Origin: Terriglobia bacterium
GTDB taxonomy: Bacteria; Acidobacteriota; Terriglobia; Terriglobales; Acidobacteriaceae
Length of the DNA: 64,000 nucleotides
Direction of reading: 5' to 3'
Assembly (NCBI GenBank): GCA_020073465.1
Contig: JAIQFC010000006.1
Location: forward strand, 62,001 to 126,000
In this document: positions 1 to 8,789 of the stretch, in pieces
How positions within the stretch are numbered: the stretch's first letter is position 1
Layout: each line of letters starts with the position of its first letter
Notes under the pieces: model-generated
What the model was told of the DNA's origin: nothing
The model's database searches: none
What the model saw: the letters and a program-made list of their open reading frames with translations, nothing else
Made by a program: the position numbers and the translations under genes

Positions 1-1
1 G

Positions 2-109
2 ACGGCGGGGGCATCTTCCGGGAAGTGTTTGGATCGGGTCCCGGCGCTGAAAGAGTATTGGTTCGACTGGCGCAACTATCACCCCGACACAACCATCTAC
101 AAGCATTAG
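2..109 (+). CDS. C-terminal fragment of a DUF3179-like protein (cut by window start)
   Basis: The frame is open from base 2 to a TAG at 107-109 and encodes 35 residues ending EYWFDWRNYHPDTTIYKH. The pattern of aromatic-W-F-x-W, then a loop, then HPDT-x-x-Y is typical of the C-terminus of DUF3179 proteins, a secreted or periplasmic family of unknown function. Only the tail is visible, so signal peptide and length cannot be judged. The following HAD gene starts 30 bases downstream on the same strand and may be co-transcribed. The family call is from memory of the C-terminal motif and is moderately secure. Confidence 0.5.
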   Translation, partial: TAGASSGKCLDRVPALKEYWFDWRNYHPDTTIYKH

Positions 110-139
110 TTCTCAGGATCAGACTGGGGAGAATTCTCT

Positions 140-751
140 TTGCCCGTAATTCGAGCTATTTTCTGGGATGTGGGTGGCGTTTTGCTTACGAACGCGTGGG
201 ACCGCGAGCAGCGAATGAAGGCGCTCGAGAATTTTCATCTTGATGACGAAGAGTTCCACGACCGTCATGAAATGGTCGTCTCGTCGCTCGAACGGGGGAA
301 GATCACCCTCGATGAATACCTCGACCGCACGATTTTTTATCGCTCGCGTCCGTTTAATCGGGACGCCTTCAAGGAATTCATGTTCTCGCTGTCGCAGCCT
401 GTGCCAGGCGTGCTCCGCCTGGCGCAGTCTCTGGCCGATTCCCATAGATACCTCATGGGTACAATCAACAACGAATCCCGCGAACTGAATCTTTACCGGA
501 TCGAGAAGTATGGACTGCGGAAGATCTTCCGACTTTTCCTAAGCTCGTGCTTTGTGGGGTTTCGCAAGCCGGAACGGGACATTTACCGCCTGGCACTCGA
601 AACGACGCAATTCGCCGCGGAGGAGTGCTGCTTCATCGACGACAGGGCACTTAACCTCGAACTCGGCGCCAAGCTCGGCATGAAGACAATCGAGATGCAG
701 ACTCTGGGCCAGCTGAAGAAAGAACTGGCGACGATCGGCGTGAACCCGTAG
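140..751 (+). CDS. HAD-superfamily hydrolase (subfamily IA type)
   Basis: A 203-residue cytoplasmic hydrolase of the haloacid dehalogenase superfamily, probably a phosphatase of unknown substrate. Motif I is FWDVGG at residues 8-13, with the nucleophilic Asp followed by V-G-G, as in the epoxide-hydrolase-N/YihX-like branch rather than the usual DxD. Motif II is the Thr in GTINNES (about residue 113), motif III is the Lys in FRKPERD (about 146), and motif IV is FIDDRALN (about 172). Length is normal for the family. The start is a TTG; no better ATG lies in frame before motif I. Reaction and substrate are not predictable. Confidence 0.85.
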   Translation: MPVIRAIFWDVGGVLLTNAWDREQRMKALENFHLDDEEFHDRHEMVVSSLERGKITLDEYLDRTIFYRSRPFNRDAFKEFMFSLSQPVPGVLRLAQSLADSHRYLMGTINNESRELNLYRIEKYGLRKIFRLFLSSCFVGFRKPERDIYRLALETTQFAAEECCFIDDRALNLELGAKLGMKTIEMQTLGQLKKELATIGVNP

Positions 752-760
752 CCCACCTGG

Positions 761-1828
761 CTACACCCTTTTTTGTGGTGTGCTCGGTTTTACTGCTGCA
801 ATTGGAGCCATGTCAGATTCCAGCGCAGTCAGGGTCAGATCACTCGACCAGCAGTCGACCGCAATCTTCCACTCTGCATTGCTCTGCCGCGCGAGAACCC
901 AGACGTACTTCCCACGTTCCTCGCGGCGCTTTCCTACGGCTCCCGGAACCAGAGCCTTGCAGCGTCCGGCTTCGTAGGCCAAGTCTCCGACAATTTCGAC
1001 ACGGATGGGTTCAACCTCGACCTCGCCCAATCCGGCGTCGAGGGCGCCGAAGAAGAACTCGCGAACGGCAGCGGCGCCCCGGATTGGAGCGTAATTCGAG
1101 CGAAGCACAAGGGAGTCCGCAATGTAGAGCTCAAGCAGATCATCGAGATGCTTGGTGTTGCAGGCCAGAACCCACTCCTGAGTTACGCGCCGGACCGCCG
1201 CCTCCGCGCGACTCATGGATTCGCCGCGCAGAGTTGCCGATGCCCGCAACTTGTCCGCTTCTCGGCCAACATCGGTCGAAGCACGAGGAGCGGGGCCTTC
1301 CTGCCCGCCAAGAAAATAGTGGTGATGGTAGTGATGGTGATAGTGGTGCGTCTCGGCAACGGTTGCCCCCCGCGCAGCGGAAGACCTGGGATCAGGCTCG
1401 CGCTCTTCGTAAGCGGGACGAGGCATACTCGCGGGCAGTGACGGAAGACTGCCTTTTTCCCAAGAAGCGTTAGATCTCCCTTCGTCTCCAGAATCCGCCG
1501 GCAAACCGCACATGCCGCAGAATTTGTGGCCTTCGCGGTTCCGGTGTCCGCAGACGCGGCACACTCGAGCGGACACACCACTGGCCGACGCTTCAGCCAT
1601 GTCGTCTGTAGTATCTTCCGCGTCCATTTCGGCGGCCATGCGTTGGACTACCTCCAGGGCGGCGGCCATCGCATCGTTACTCGGCTTGGGACGCCGCACT
1701 TCCGAATGCAGCTGGCGATGGACTTCGTCCAACTCAGAGTTGAGTTCTGGTTCGGGATCGTGCGGATTCACGCTGGCCTGCCTGGGAAGTTTCTTGTCTT
1801 TGTCCACGATCGGAAGCACCTGCCGCAA
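761..1828 (-). CDS. Zinc-ribbon, histidine-rich, SnoaL/NTF2-like protein
   Basis: A 355-residue protein of unknown function with three recognisable parts. Residues about 87-110 form a zinc ribbon with two C-x-x-C knuckles (CRVCGHRN and CGMCGLPA). Around residues 160-175 there is a histidine/tyrosine run, HHYHHHYHHHYF, likely to bind metal or be disordered. The C-terminal 130 residues (from about 210) are a SnoaL-like/DUF4440 cone fold of the NTF2 superfamily, a small-ligand or assembly domain. The N-terminal 80 residues are charged and low in complexity. No signal peptide is seen. The start is a TTG at 1828; a GTG at 1807 is an alternative. It ends 10 bases from the convergent HAD gene. Confidence 0.7.
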   Translation of the reverse strand: MRQVLPIVDKDKKLPRQASVNPHDPEPELNSELDEVHRQLHSEVRRPKPSNDAMAAALEVVQRMAAEMDAEDTTDDMAEASASGVSARVCRVCGHRNREGHKFCGMCGLPADSGDEGRSNASWEKGSLPSLPASMPRPAYEEREPDPRSSAARGATVAETHHYHHHYHHHYFLGGQEGPAPRASTDVGREADKLRASATLRGESMSRAEAAVRRVTQEWVLACNTKHLDDLLELYIADSLVLRSNYAPIRGAAAVREFFFGALDAGLGEVEVEPIRVEIVGDLAYEAGRCKALVPGAVGKRREERGKYVWVLARQSNAEWKIAVDCWSSDLTLTALESDMAPIAAVKPSTPQKRV

Positions 1829-1848
1829 TTCTAGCCCACGGTTGCCGC

Positions 1849-2283
1849 TCAGCGGCTGGAAAACTCGACTTTGCCCTCAGTTTCAGTGGGCACTCCGTTA
1901 CAGGTTGCGGGGCGGTATCTCCACGTGCGCACGGTCTGCAGAACGTGACGATCACCCGTCGGACCGGCGCTTTCCAGGATCAGCGGACTGTGAACGCGGC
2001 CATCGGTGCCGATGATGAAACTGACTTTAACTCTTCTGTCGCGCCATGAGGTGAGCAGCGGAGGCGGTGTGGCAAGCGCCTGGGGTGGTTGCACGTCTTC
2101 GCAGTGAGAACGGCCGCCACTGAGGTGAGGAACGTCGGCAAAGTGAGAGTTGTGCGTGAGTGCCTTCCATGCTTTGCGCTCATGCTGCTCCAACGCAGTG
2201 GTCTGCGTTAGCGAAGCCGGAGAGGACACGGTTCCCTGGGCAAGTACGGGCACGAGCACAACGAGCGGCCAGAGACGGAGCAT
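1849..2283 (-). CDS. TonB C-terminal-domain protein (energy transducer-like)
   Basis: A 144-residue exported protein. The start chosen is the ATG at 2283 because it opens with a signal peptide-like segment, MLRLWPLVVLVPVLAQG; a longer frame begins at 2379 but gives an unlikely N-terminus. The last 75 residues carry the TonB C-terminal fold signature: a V-x-V-S-F-I-I-G-x-D-G-x-V strand turn followed by WRYRPATCNG, the W-x-Y-x-P motif. It lacks the long Pro-rich spacer of a canonical TonB, so it is probably a periplasmic stand-alone TonB-like domain, as is common in Acidobacteriota. The partner receptor is not known. The zinc-ribbon gene follows 20 bases downstream. Confidence 0.75.
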   Translation of the reverse strand: MLRLWPLVVLVPVLAQGTVSSPASLTQTTALEQHERKAWKALTHNSHFADVPHLSGGRSHCEDVQPPQALATPPPLLTSWRDRRVKVSFIIGTDGRVHSPLILESAGPTGDRHVLQTVRTWRYRPATCNGVPTETEGKVEFSSR

Positions 2284-2428
2284 GAAGGTAGGACCCTCGG
2301 ATCGCAAACCAATCCGTACCTGCTGGGTGGCAAGCATCGGGCCAAGATGCTGACAATGTAAGCGGCTTGTTATCAGCAACTTAAGCAGGAGACGTCGTAT
2401 AGACGAGACGGACAGGTGGAAAGTAATT

Positions 2429-3343
2429 TCACATTAAGGGTGGCTGGCAGGCAGGTTCTGAGGACAATCGGCCAGCGGCAACAGCAGAGCGCTTCAGGGT
2501 CAGCAATGTGATCTCGGGCGGGCAGTTCCAGCGAATGGGGAGGCCGACAGTCCCCAAACCCGGGTTGGTGTAAAGGGAGAGAGTACCGATTCGATATAGC
2601 CCCCAAACATATTTTCTGGCCAGTTCGGGCAGGTAGAGAGGTCTTACGAAGGGGAACCGTACCTGGCCGCCGTGGGAGTGTCCTGAGAGTTGCAGATCTA
2701 CGGGAAAGCGGGATGCTTCATCCGCGTAGTCGGGTTCATGGGCCAGCAGAATGGTGGCTTCGTCTGCGGGAACGCCGCACAGGGTTTTGTCGAGGTCCGC
2801 GGTCCGGCTGATTACGTCATTCACTCCCGCCAGCCAGAAGCGCGCGCCGTTTGCCTCGACAGGTACTGACTCGTTGGCCAGCACGCGAATTCCTTCGTCC
2901 TGAAGGGCCGCTGTCACGCGCCTGGGATCGGTGAAGTAGTCGTGGTTCCCCATCACGGCCCAGGAGCCGTGAGTGGCGTGCATTTGGCGCAGCAGCCTGG
3001 CGCAAGGTTCGGCGTCAGAAGCGGCGGTCGTCCCGTAGGTGTCGAACAGGGGCACAGAGACAAAGTCTCCGCACAGCAGAAGTACGTCGGGATGAAGGTC
3101 ATTCACGATCCCGATGGCAGCGTGAATGGGATGCACTGAAAACACGCGGTCATAGTGGAAATCGCTGAGCAGCGCGACCTTGAAGCCATCAAGCGCCTCG
3201 GGCCAGCGCCGGAGTGGCACCTCCAGACGCACGACGCGTGGCCGGTTGGGCTCGAGCAATACGGAGTCCGCGGCCATCGCAGCAACCCCGGCGGCGGTTG
3301 CAAGACCGAGAAACTTTCTCCTGGTAAACGGAAGTGGGGCCAA
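2429..3343 (-). CDS. Metallophosphoesterase (YkuE-like), Tat-exported
   Basis: A 304-residue calcineurin-like phosphoesterase. The N-terminus has a twin-arginine motif (TRRKFLGLATA, residues 8-18) and a hydrophobic stretch, so it is probably Tat-exported. Metal-binding motifs appear in order: SDFHYD (D-x-H, about residue 60), GDFVS (G-D, about 92), GNHDYF (G-N-H-D, about 137), a histidine in LLAHEPDY (about 201) and SGHSHGGQVRFP (G-H-x-H, about 220). The order and the HGGQ-x-x-FP ending resemble the YkuE / UDP-2,3-diacylglucosamine pyrophosphatase-like group. A TTG at 3343 is the start, giving the complete Tat signal. The physiological substrate is unknown. Confidence 0.85.
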   Translation of the reverse strand: MAPLPFTRRKFLGLATAAGVAAMAADSVLLEPNRPRVVRLEVPLRRWPEALDGFKVALLSDFHYDRVFSVHPIHAAIGIVNDLHPDVLLLCGDFVSVPLFDTYGTTAASDAEPCARLLRQMHATHGSWAVMGNHDYFTDPRRVTAALQDEGIRVLANESVPVEANGARFWLAGVNDVISRTADLDKTLCGVPADEATILLAHEPDYADEASRFPVDLQLSGHSHGGQVRFPFVRPLYLPELARKYVWGLYRIGTLSLYTNPGLGTVGLPIRWNCPPEITLLTLKRSAVAAGRLSSEPACQPPLM

Positions 3344-3473
3344 GTGGTTTGGAGCCTTACGCAGTGGGCATTCGACAAAGCTTCAGCACTTCAGCATAAC
3401 GCGGAAGGCACACTCACGAGAATGACTGGAGCGGTTCGCGAACAGTGAGTCAGACGCGGGCGGACTCGCCCGC

Positions 3474-6419
3474 TCAAAAACTAAACGTCGCTTGTAGTTC
3501 GATGCGGCGCGGAGCGGAGGAACTGGAAAATGGTCCGCCTTGCAGCGCGTTGGGGATACCGAAATATGAGGACCCCAGAATTCCACTTGGATTGGCCGTA
3601 TTCACCTTGTTGAAAACGTTACGCACGTTGACACCGAGCATCAGGTTGTAGCGCCGATCGGAGTTGGAAGACATTCCCGTCGGACCGCCCCCGAAGAGAG
3701 GGCCGCGATGGCCGCCACCGTGTGGACCGCCTCCACCCGGACCTCCGGGGCCCTGATTGCCGCCAGTTCCCTTTGCCTTTGCTCCGAATCCGAAAGTCTT
3801 GGTCAAGCGCAGATTCAGCACGAAATGCGAAGGCCCAATCGCGTAGTTGATGGGAATCACGGTCTGACCGGCAGACGGAAGCGCTGCGGTAAACGTACCC
3901 AGCGAAGTGCAATACACCGAACTGGTCCCAGAACCGGGTGTGGGACACGGGGCTCCCGGCGTCAGAATTGGACGATCATTAAAGACAGAATCCCCGTTCA
4001 GATCAATGGGCGAAGTGATGTTGAACGGCGAGCCGGAACTCGCAACCATGAAGGGACTCAACCGAAACAGATAGGGCAATCCGATCGTCCCACCCAAGAA
4101 GAGACGATGGCGTGTGTCAAACGAGGCGCGGCCATAATCCTGGTTGATGTTGTAGGAATTGGAAGGAAAGCCCGAGGCGCCTGCAGCATCACTATTCGCG
4201 TAGTTCAGAGTGTAGTAACCAAACAACTGCAGCTTCGTTCCGACGCGAATGTTGCTGTTCACGATGAGCTGGTTCTGGAAAAAATTACCTTCCGAAACGT
4301 ATTGGTAAGTGCGGTTTCCTCCCTGCGTCGTTGGATTCAGACTCAACGTCAGCAACTGGTCGAAACCGCGGGAGTTCAGATAGGTTACCGCCAGAGTCGC
4401 CGATTTGGTGAGTTGGCGCTCAGCGCTGATCGCCGACTGCAACGTGTAGGGGGCACGTAACCTGGGGCTCACCTGGTACACAGCCGACGTCGTGGTTGCG
4501 GTGGACGCGCCACACGTGGAAAGCACGAAGGGTTGGCCGAGTCCGGCATAGCAGGTCGGGTTGTTGATGACGAACTTTTGCTGCGTCACTCCATTCAACA
4601 ACTCCGCCTGAAGAAGTTGCTCGGTTTGAAAGCGATCGTAGAAGATTCCGAAACCGCCGCGCAGGACAAGCTTCGGGGGTGAACTCCGGCCTCCGATGCC
4701 CCAGGCAATTCCAATTCGTGGCGCCCAATCGCCATGATCGTGGATGCCGTTCTGAGTCTCAAAGCGCAGACCGGCGCTGATGGTGATATTGGAACGCACG
4801 CGCCAATCGTCCTGAAGATAGAGGCCCGCGTCGTAATAAGTCACCTCGGCACTGGAGGCGCCGGGGGTTGCCGGGGTAGTAACTGAAAGTTGTTGAGGCG
4901 TAGCTCCGGTCGGCAGAGTGGAGCACACCGGTGGCGGGCTGGTGGCAATACCGCATTCCGCAGCCTGAAAGTCCGCGAGCGACGAAAAAATGAAGGTACC
5001 GTTGAAGCCGGAGGTGGTGCTCTCCGCATCGCGAGCCGCACGCAAGCGGCCCCCGAACTTGAACATGTGGTTGCCGTGAATCAGCGAGCTGTAATTTTGC
5101 AGTTCATAGTGGTCCTGACGGTCGATGATCGTGCCCCGGCCGTTGCCACCGGCATCAAAGGCTCCCAGGACATTCACCGCCGGAGTGGTGTTCTGTGCGA
5201 ACTGGGAGTCGGATTCCCGCAGGTACTGAAATCTCGTCTCGTTTACGACTTTGGATCCAATAACTTGGGTGTCGCCCAACTGGAAGGTGTGCTCCGAAGA
5301 TTCTGAGTTGTAGCCTTGCGAGGGGAGTGTGAACTGTCCGATGCCATCGTTGTCTTCGGTGTCGCGAAAATACTGGTACCGGGCGGTGAGGGTGTTGTTC
5401 TTGGTCAAAGCATAGTCCAGGCGTGGACTGATATTGGTGCGACCGTGGGGGTTCGCTATCGCCTCAATCGTCGAGGTCGGCAGGAGAGTCGACGGATCGA
5501 GCGTCTGCGCGTTGACCGCGGTAATGTTGTTGATGTTGCGGCGCTCGACGTTGAGGAAAAACGACGCATTCTTGCCCAGTGGTCCGCCAATATTTCCGCT
5601 GTACTGGGTCGAATAGTATCCCGGTGTGATTCCGGCAAACGGATTCGACGAGTTGAAAGAGGAATCATTTCCGCTTATGAACGCCTGCCCGTGGTACTTG
5701 TCAGTACCGGGCTTGGTGAAAATCTCGATGCGGCCGTAGCCCAGCTTGTCGTACTCCGAGGAAAAGGGATTCTGATTGATGCGAATCTCGCGAATGGAAG
5801 ACTTGGGCGGAAGCTGGCCGGCGGTGAAGCCGTCAATATACATCTGTCCGCCGTTGGGCCCGGCCGAGGGTCCAGCCAAGGCCTCGAGGTCGGATTGCAG
5901 TTCATCGGGATCGTCAGGCAAGGCCTCAAGTTCTTTGCCGGAAATCACGATCGCGCCGGCGTTGCTGGACGGATTCACATCGATCGTTGGAGCGGTGTCG
6001 GAGACTTGTACATGTTGCTCCTGGACCTCGATAGTCATGGGAACATTCAGGCGCAAGGGCTGGTCGGCGATCACGACGTTGTTGTTCTCATACAGGGCGA
6101 AGCCGTGAGCGACCACGTTGAGCGTGTACTTTCCCGCGGGTAGATTCTTGAACTCATACATGCCCTGGGAGCTGGTCTGGGTGCTCAGGGGCGAACCTGT
6201 CACTGGCGTCATGACGATGTCGGCGTTGGTGATGATAGCGCCAGAAGGATCGGTAACTTGTCCGCGTAGGATTCCCGAGCCGGACTGCGCCAAGGCAAGA
6301 CTGGCGAATAACAATAGGAGCAGAGATAAGATTGCGCGACGTGCAAGGTTCTCGAACGTCATACCATCTTTCCGTACAGCGACACGAGTTAGACGGCGCG
6401 CCTCGGTTAGAGAGGTCAT
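3474..6419 (-). CDS. TonB-dependent receptor, Oar-like, with carboxypeptidase-regulatory-like N-terminus
   Basis: A 981-residue outer-membrane protein. After a signal peptide (hydrophobic run ending ASLALAQ) comes a carboxypeptidase-regulatory-like beta sandwich (ILRGQVTDPSGAII onward), then a plug region (VVISGKELEALPDD, and MYIDGFTAGQLPP) and a long C-terminal barrel ending in an aromatic residue (LQATFSF). Two starts are possible: ATG 6419, in an ATGA overlap with the upstream DUF5666 gene and preceded by AGGAAA; and ATG 6362, directly before the signal peptide and preceded by GGAAAG. A Gly-rich loop (GPGGPGGGGPHGGG) lies about 85 residues from the end. The ligand is unknown; such receptors are generally thought to import oligomers or handle surface substrates. 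Confidence 0.85.
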   Translation of the reverse strand: MTSLTEARRLTRVAVRKDGMTFENLARRAILSLLLLLFASLALAQSGSGILRGQVTDPSGAIITNADIVMTPVTGSPLSTQTSSQGMYEFKNLPAGKYTLNVVAHGFALYENNNVVIADQPLRLNVPMTIEVQEQHVQVSDTAPTIDVNPSSNAGAIVISGKELEALPDDPDELQSDLEALAGPSAGPNGGQMYIDGFTAGQLPPKSSIREIRINQNPFSSEYDKLGYGRIEIFTKPGTDKYHGQAFISGNDSSFNSSNPFAGITPGYYSTQYSGNIGGPLGKNASFFLNVERRNINNITAVNAQTLDPSTLLPTSTIEAIANPHGRTNISPRLDYALTKNNTLTARYQYFRDTEDNDGIGQFTLPSQGYNSESSEHTFQLGDTQVIGSKVVNETRFQYLRESDSQFAQNTTPAVNVLGAFDAGGNGRGTIIDRQDHYELQNYSSLIHGNHMFKFGGRLRAARDAESTTSGFNGTFIFSSLADFQAAECGIATSPPPVCSTLPTGATPQQLSVTTPATPGASSAEVTYYDAGLYLQDDWRVRSNITISAGLRFETQNGIHDHGDWAPRIGIAWGIGGRSSPPKLVLRGGFGIFYDRFQTEQLLQAELLNGVTQQKFVINNPTCYAGLGQPFVLSTCGASTATTTSAVYQVSPRLRAPYTLQSAISAERQLTKSATLAVTYLNSRGFDQLLTLSLNPTTQGGNRTYQYVSEGNFFQNQLIVNSNIRVGTKLQLFGYYTLNYANSDAAGASGFPSNSYNINQDYGRASFDTRHRLFLGGTIGLPYLFRLSPFMVASSGSPFNITSPIDLNGDSVFNDRPILTPGAPCPTPGSGTSSVYCTSLGTFTAALPSAGQTVIPINYAIGPSHFVLNLRLTKTFGFGAKAKGTGGNQGPGGPGGGGPHGGGHRGPLFGGGPTGMSSNSDRRYNLMLGVNVRNVFNKVNTANPSGILGSSYFGIPNALQGGPFSSSSAPRRIELQATFSF

Positions 6420-7669
6420 TGATTTCCTGCGTCGCCGGTGGGGCCCCCAAGCGTCCAGGGCGTCAACATCATGGCCTGGCTGCCGTTGGGAGCAGCCTCT
6501 AGAATCGGTTCGACACCGCTAAACAACTTAATGACAGTGCTTCCGCCCGACGGCGTGCCTTGGGTCGCGAGGATGGATACGGCGTCGCCCTTGTGCAGAT
6601 CAGACAGCGCAACCGCGGGTGTTTGGTCCAGCAATCGCTGGAGGTCGGGCGCTCCACCTGGGCGCATGCCGCTGCCCATTCCTCCGGCGCCCTGGCGCAT
6701 ACCACCGGATTGCGCACTGCTTTGGACGGCCCGGCCATTCGCCCCGGGAGGTGGAGAGGAACTTGGGGAGGAATTCGCAGCCGCGCCTGGCGTTCCTGGG
6801 GGCATCGCGGCCTTTAATCGCATGGCAAATCCCTGTGCCATTTCGGCTGGAATCTTGTGAAGCTGCGAGTCGGCTGTGATTCTCAGCTGCACAGTTTTCT
6901 TGCTCAATACATCCTGAACGCTGATCGTTCCGGTGCTGGCGTCGACCGACTTGACCAGACCCGCGACATTGGGGAAGGTGCCAGTGACGATCTCCTCAGC
7001 GGCCAATTCGCTGCCGTCGGCGCTGCGGTTTCCGCGTGCACGCAATTGGTCGCCGACGTGGACTTCCTGCAGACTGCTCAACCTAGCATCTTCGAACTTG
7101 GCTGAGTCTGGGGCATAACGCCGGACTACGGTGCTCTTGGACGTGCGTACTACGATCGTCTTTTTCCCACCGAAGCTGGAGATCGATATGGTCAACGTTC
7201 CGGCGCCGGGGTCCACAACGCTTACCGGACCGCCGAGTCCGCGTTTCTGCCAATCCTGGCGGATTTGCTCACTCACAACCGCGAGGGTCGAGCTCGTTAT
7301 CACTATGATCTCCAAAGCGGCGATGGACCTGGCGTCGTCGGACGCTCGGCCGCGCACCCGAATCATGTCGCCCACCTGCAACTCCCGCAACTGGACGGGC
7401 GTCGCGTTCTTGAGATCCTTCTCGCCCTGCGCAATGCGCAAAATGCGGGCGTTTGGTTGCACTGTCACGCTCACCTCGGAACCCGTATCCGGCGCCAGGG
7501 TAATGGTGCCGCTATCAATGGATTTGATCGCACCGATCCGCTTGGTTACGGCACTCTGTCCTGCCTCTTGTACCTGCAGATCGGCCGACGGGAGCGCCCA
7601 AGCGGGCACGGATTGAAGGCCCAATGCGACGCACAGGGCGATTGAGAACACTGTCTCCAGAGAGGTCAT
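6416..7669 (-). CDS. DUF5666-repeat exported protein
   Basis: A 417-residue secreted or periplasmic protein. A signal peptide occupies residues 1-26 (SVPAWALPS end). Three consecutive small beta domains of the DUF5666 type follow, each with a T-I-T-L/I-x strand and a hinge L-R-E-L-Q-V-G-D-M-I-R-V-R-G or L-Q-E-V-H-V-G-D-Q-L-R-A-R-G, resembling OB-fold repeats. The region after residue 290 is Gly/Pro/Ser-rich and probably disordered, and a last repeat-like segment (LSDLHKGDAVSI) follows. Its stop codon overlaps the receptor start by 4 bases, so the two proteins are translationally coupled and probably act together in the envelope. Function is unknown. Confidence 0.8.
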   Translation of the reverse strand: MTSLETVFSIALCVALGLQSVPAWALPSADLQVQEAGQSAVTKRIGAIKSIDSGTITLAPDTGSEVSVTVQPNARILRIAQGEKDLKNATPVQLRELQVGDMIRVRGRASDDARSIAALEIIVITSSTLAVVSEQIRQDWQKRGLGGPVSVVDPGAGTLTISISSFGGKKTIVVRTSKSTVVRRYAPDSAKFEDARLSSLQEVHVGDQLRARGNRSADGSELAAEEIVTGTFPNVAGLVKSVDASTGTISVQDVLSKKTVQLRITADSQLHKIPAEMAQGFAMRLKAAMPPGTPGAAANSSPSSSPPPGANGRAVQSSAQSGGMRQGAGGMGSGMRPGGAPDLQRLLDQTPAVALSDLHKGDAVSILATQGTPSGGSTVIKLFSGVEPILEAAPNGSQAMMLTPWTLGGPTGDAGNQ

Positions 7670-7800
7670 ACAACTATTACTAATCTACATGCAGCGGGCA
7701 GAGTAGGCCTTACGATTTACAAAATTTTACCCGCATGAATACAAAGCTTTACAAAGATGGGACATGACGACAAACGTGGAAATGCGGACTGAAGCACCGG
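7670..7800. promoter_or_regulatory. Intergenic region with repeated TTTACAAA words
   Basis: This 131-bp AT-rich spacer between the DUF5666 gene start and the egtD stop contains TTTACAAA-type words in at least two copies (about 7716-7724 and 7751-7758), the second inside CTTTACAAAG. It probably holds the promoter for the DUF5666/receptor pair on the minus strand, but no -35/-10 pair with good spacing could be chosen. The repeated word could be an operator. Confidence 0.25.
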
Positions 7801-8769
7801 CTATTCAGCAATCAAGAGGCTCTCGGCGAACGGCCATTCCTCGTCAATCCACTGCGCGCGACAAAGAAAACCGGCATCACGCGCGATCTGAACAACCTCT
7901 TCCGCCGAATACTTGTGGCTGCTTTCGGTCCAGATGGTTTCGTCTTCGAGAAACTCAACCAGCAGCTCGGCACCTGGAATCGTGACTGTTTGTTGGCGCG
8001 TCGAACGCAAATGCATCTCCACGCTCCGTGCTTCCTGGTTGATGCGCGCGACGTGCTTGAACTGGCTAAGGTCGAAATCAGCGGCGAGTTCGCGATTGAT
8101 GCGAGCCAGAAGGTTGAGGTTGAATGCGGCGGTGACGCCCAGTTGATCATCGTAAGCGGCGCTGAGTTGCGCGCTGGACTTCTCGAGATCTGTGCCCAGC
8201 AGCATCGCATCTCCGGGAGCAAGGATGCGGCGAACCTCGCGCAGAAAACTAACGCCCGCAGGACGATCGAAATTACCGATCGTGCTCCCCAGGAACAGGA
8301 CCAGAAGATGCTGTCCGTGGCGGCGTTGGGCTGCGACTTCAAGCAGGCCATCAAGATACTCGCGCTCGAATCCGACAATGCTGATGGAATCGATGTCGCC
8401 AAGTTCGCGCGCACACATCGCCAGGGCTGTAGGAGAGATTTCGATCGGATAGTACGACGTGCGCTGACGACGGCAGAGCGCTTCAAGGATCCAGCGGGTC
8501 TTCTTGCCGCTGCCACTGCCAAGTTCCGCCACGGCAACCGGCGTGGGCAGCAATTCGACGATGTCACGGGCGTGGCGCCGCAGCAGACGCTCGTCGGCGC
8601 GCGTCAGTCCATATTCGGGAAGAAAGCTGATCACTTCAAACAAAGCTGAGCCGATATCGTCGTAGAGGTACTTGGAGAGAAGCTCCTTCTGCTGGGGCTT
8701 GGTCAGCCCAGCACGAACGTCGGCAGCAAACTCGTAGGTGGGGTTCGCAACGATGGATTGGGTCAGCAT
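7801..8769 (-). CDS. egtD: L-histidine N(alpha)-methyltransferase EgtD
   Basis: A 322-residue SAM-dependent enzyme that trimethylates histidine to hercynine, the first step of ergothioneine synthesis. It has the EgtD/DUF2260 hallmarks: TKPQQKELLSKYLYDDIGSALFE near the N-terminus, the SAM loop VAELGSGSGKKTRWIL, FLGSTIGNFDR, and a C-terminal ETIWTESSHKYSAEE. The start is set at the ATG at 8769 because AGGAGG lies 9 bases upstream; the ATG at 8778 abuts that ribosome site, and the longer open frame overlaps egtB. It follows egtB by 20 bases, forming a two-gene operon. Confidence 0.92.
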   Translation of the reverse strand: MLTQSIVANPTYEFAADVRAGLTKPQQKELLSKYLYDDIGSALFEVISFLPEYGLTRADERLLRRHARDIVELLPTPVAVAELGSGSGKKTRWILEALCRRQRTSYYPIEISPTALAMCARELGDIDSISIVGFEREYLDGLLEVAAQRRHGQHLLVLFLGSTIGNFDRPAGVSFLREVRRILAPGDAMLLGTDLEKSSAQLSAAYDDQLGVTAAFNLNLLARINRELAADFDLSQFKHVARINQEARSVEMHLRSTRQQTVTIPGAELLVEFLEDETIWTESSHKYSAEEVVQIARDAGFLCRAQWIDEEWPFAESLLIAE

Positions 8770-8789
8770 TCCAGGCATCCTCCTGAGTA

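Noticed and set aside
1300-1360. Possible short tandem DNA repeat behind the histidine run
   Set aside because: The repeats are irregular His/Tyr codons within a coding frame; it is treated as a protein feature rather than a DNA repeat.
773-1473. Long plus-strand reading frames opposite the zinc-ribbon/SnoaL gene
   Set aside because: They are antisense shadows of a protein with clear domains; their translations are Arg/Pro/Ser-rich and resemble no family.
3708-6143. Plus-strand frames of 250 and 275 codons opposite the first TonB receptor
   Set aside because: The receptor frame has full domain order and a signal peptide; the antisense frames have no ribosome sites or recognisable motifs.
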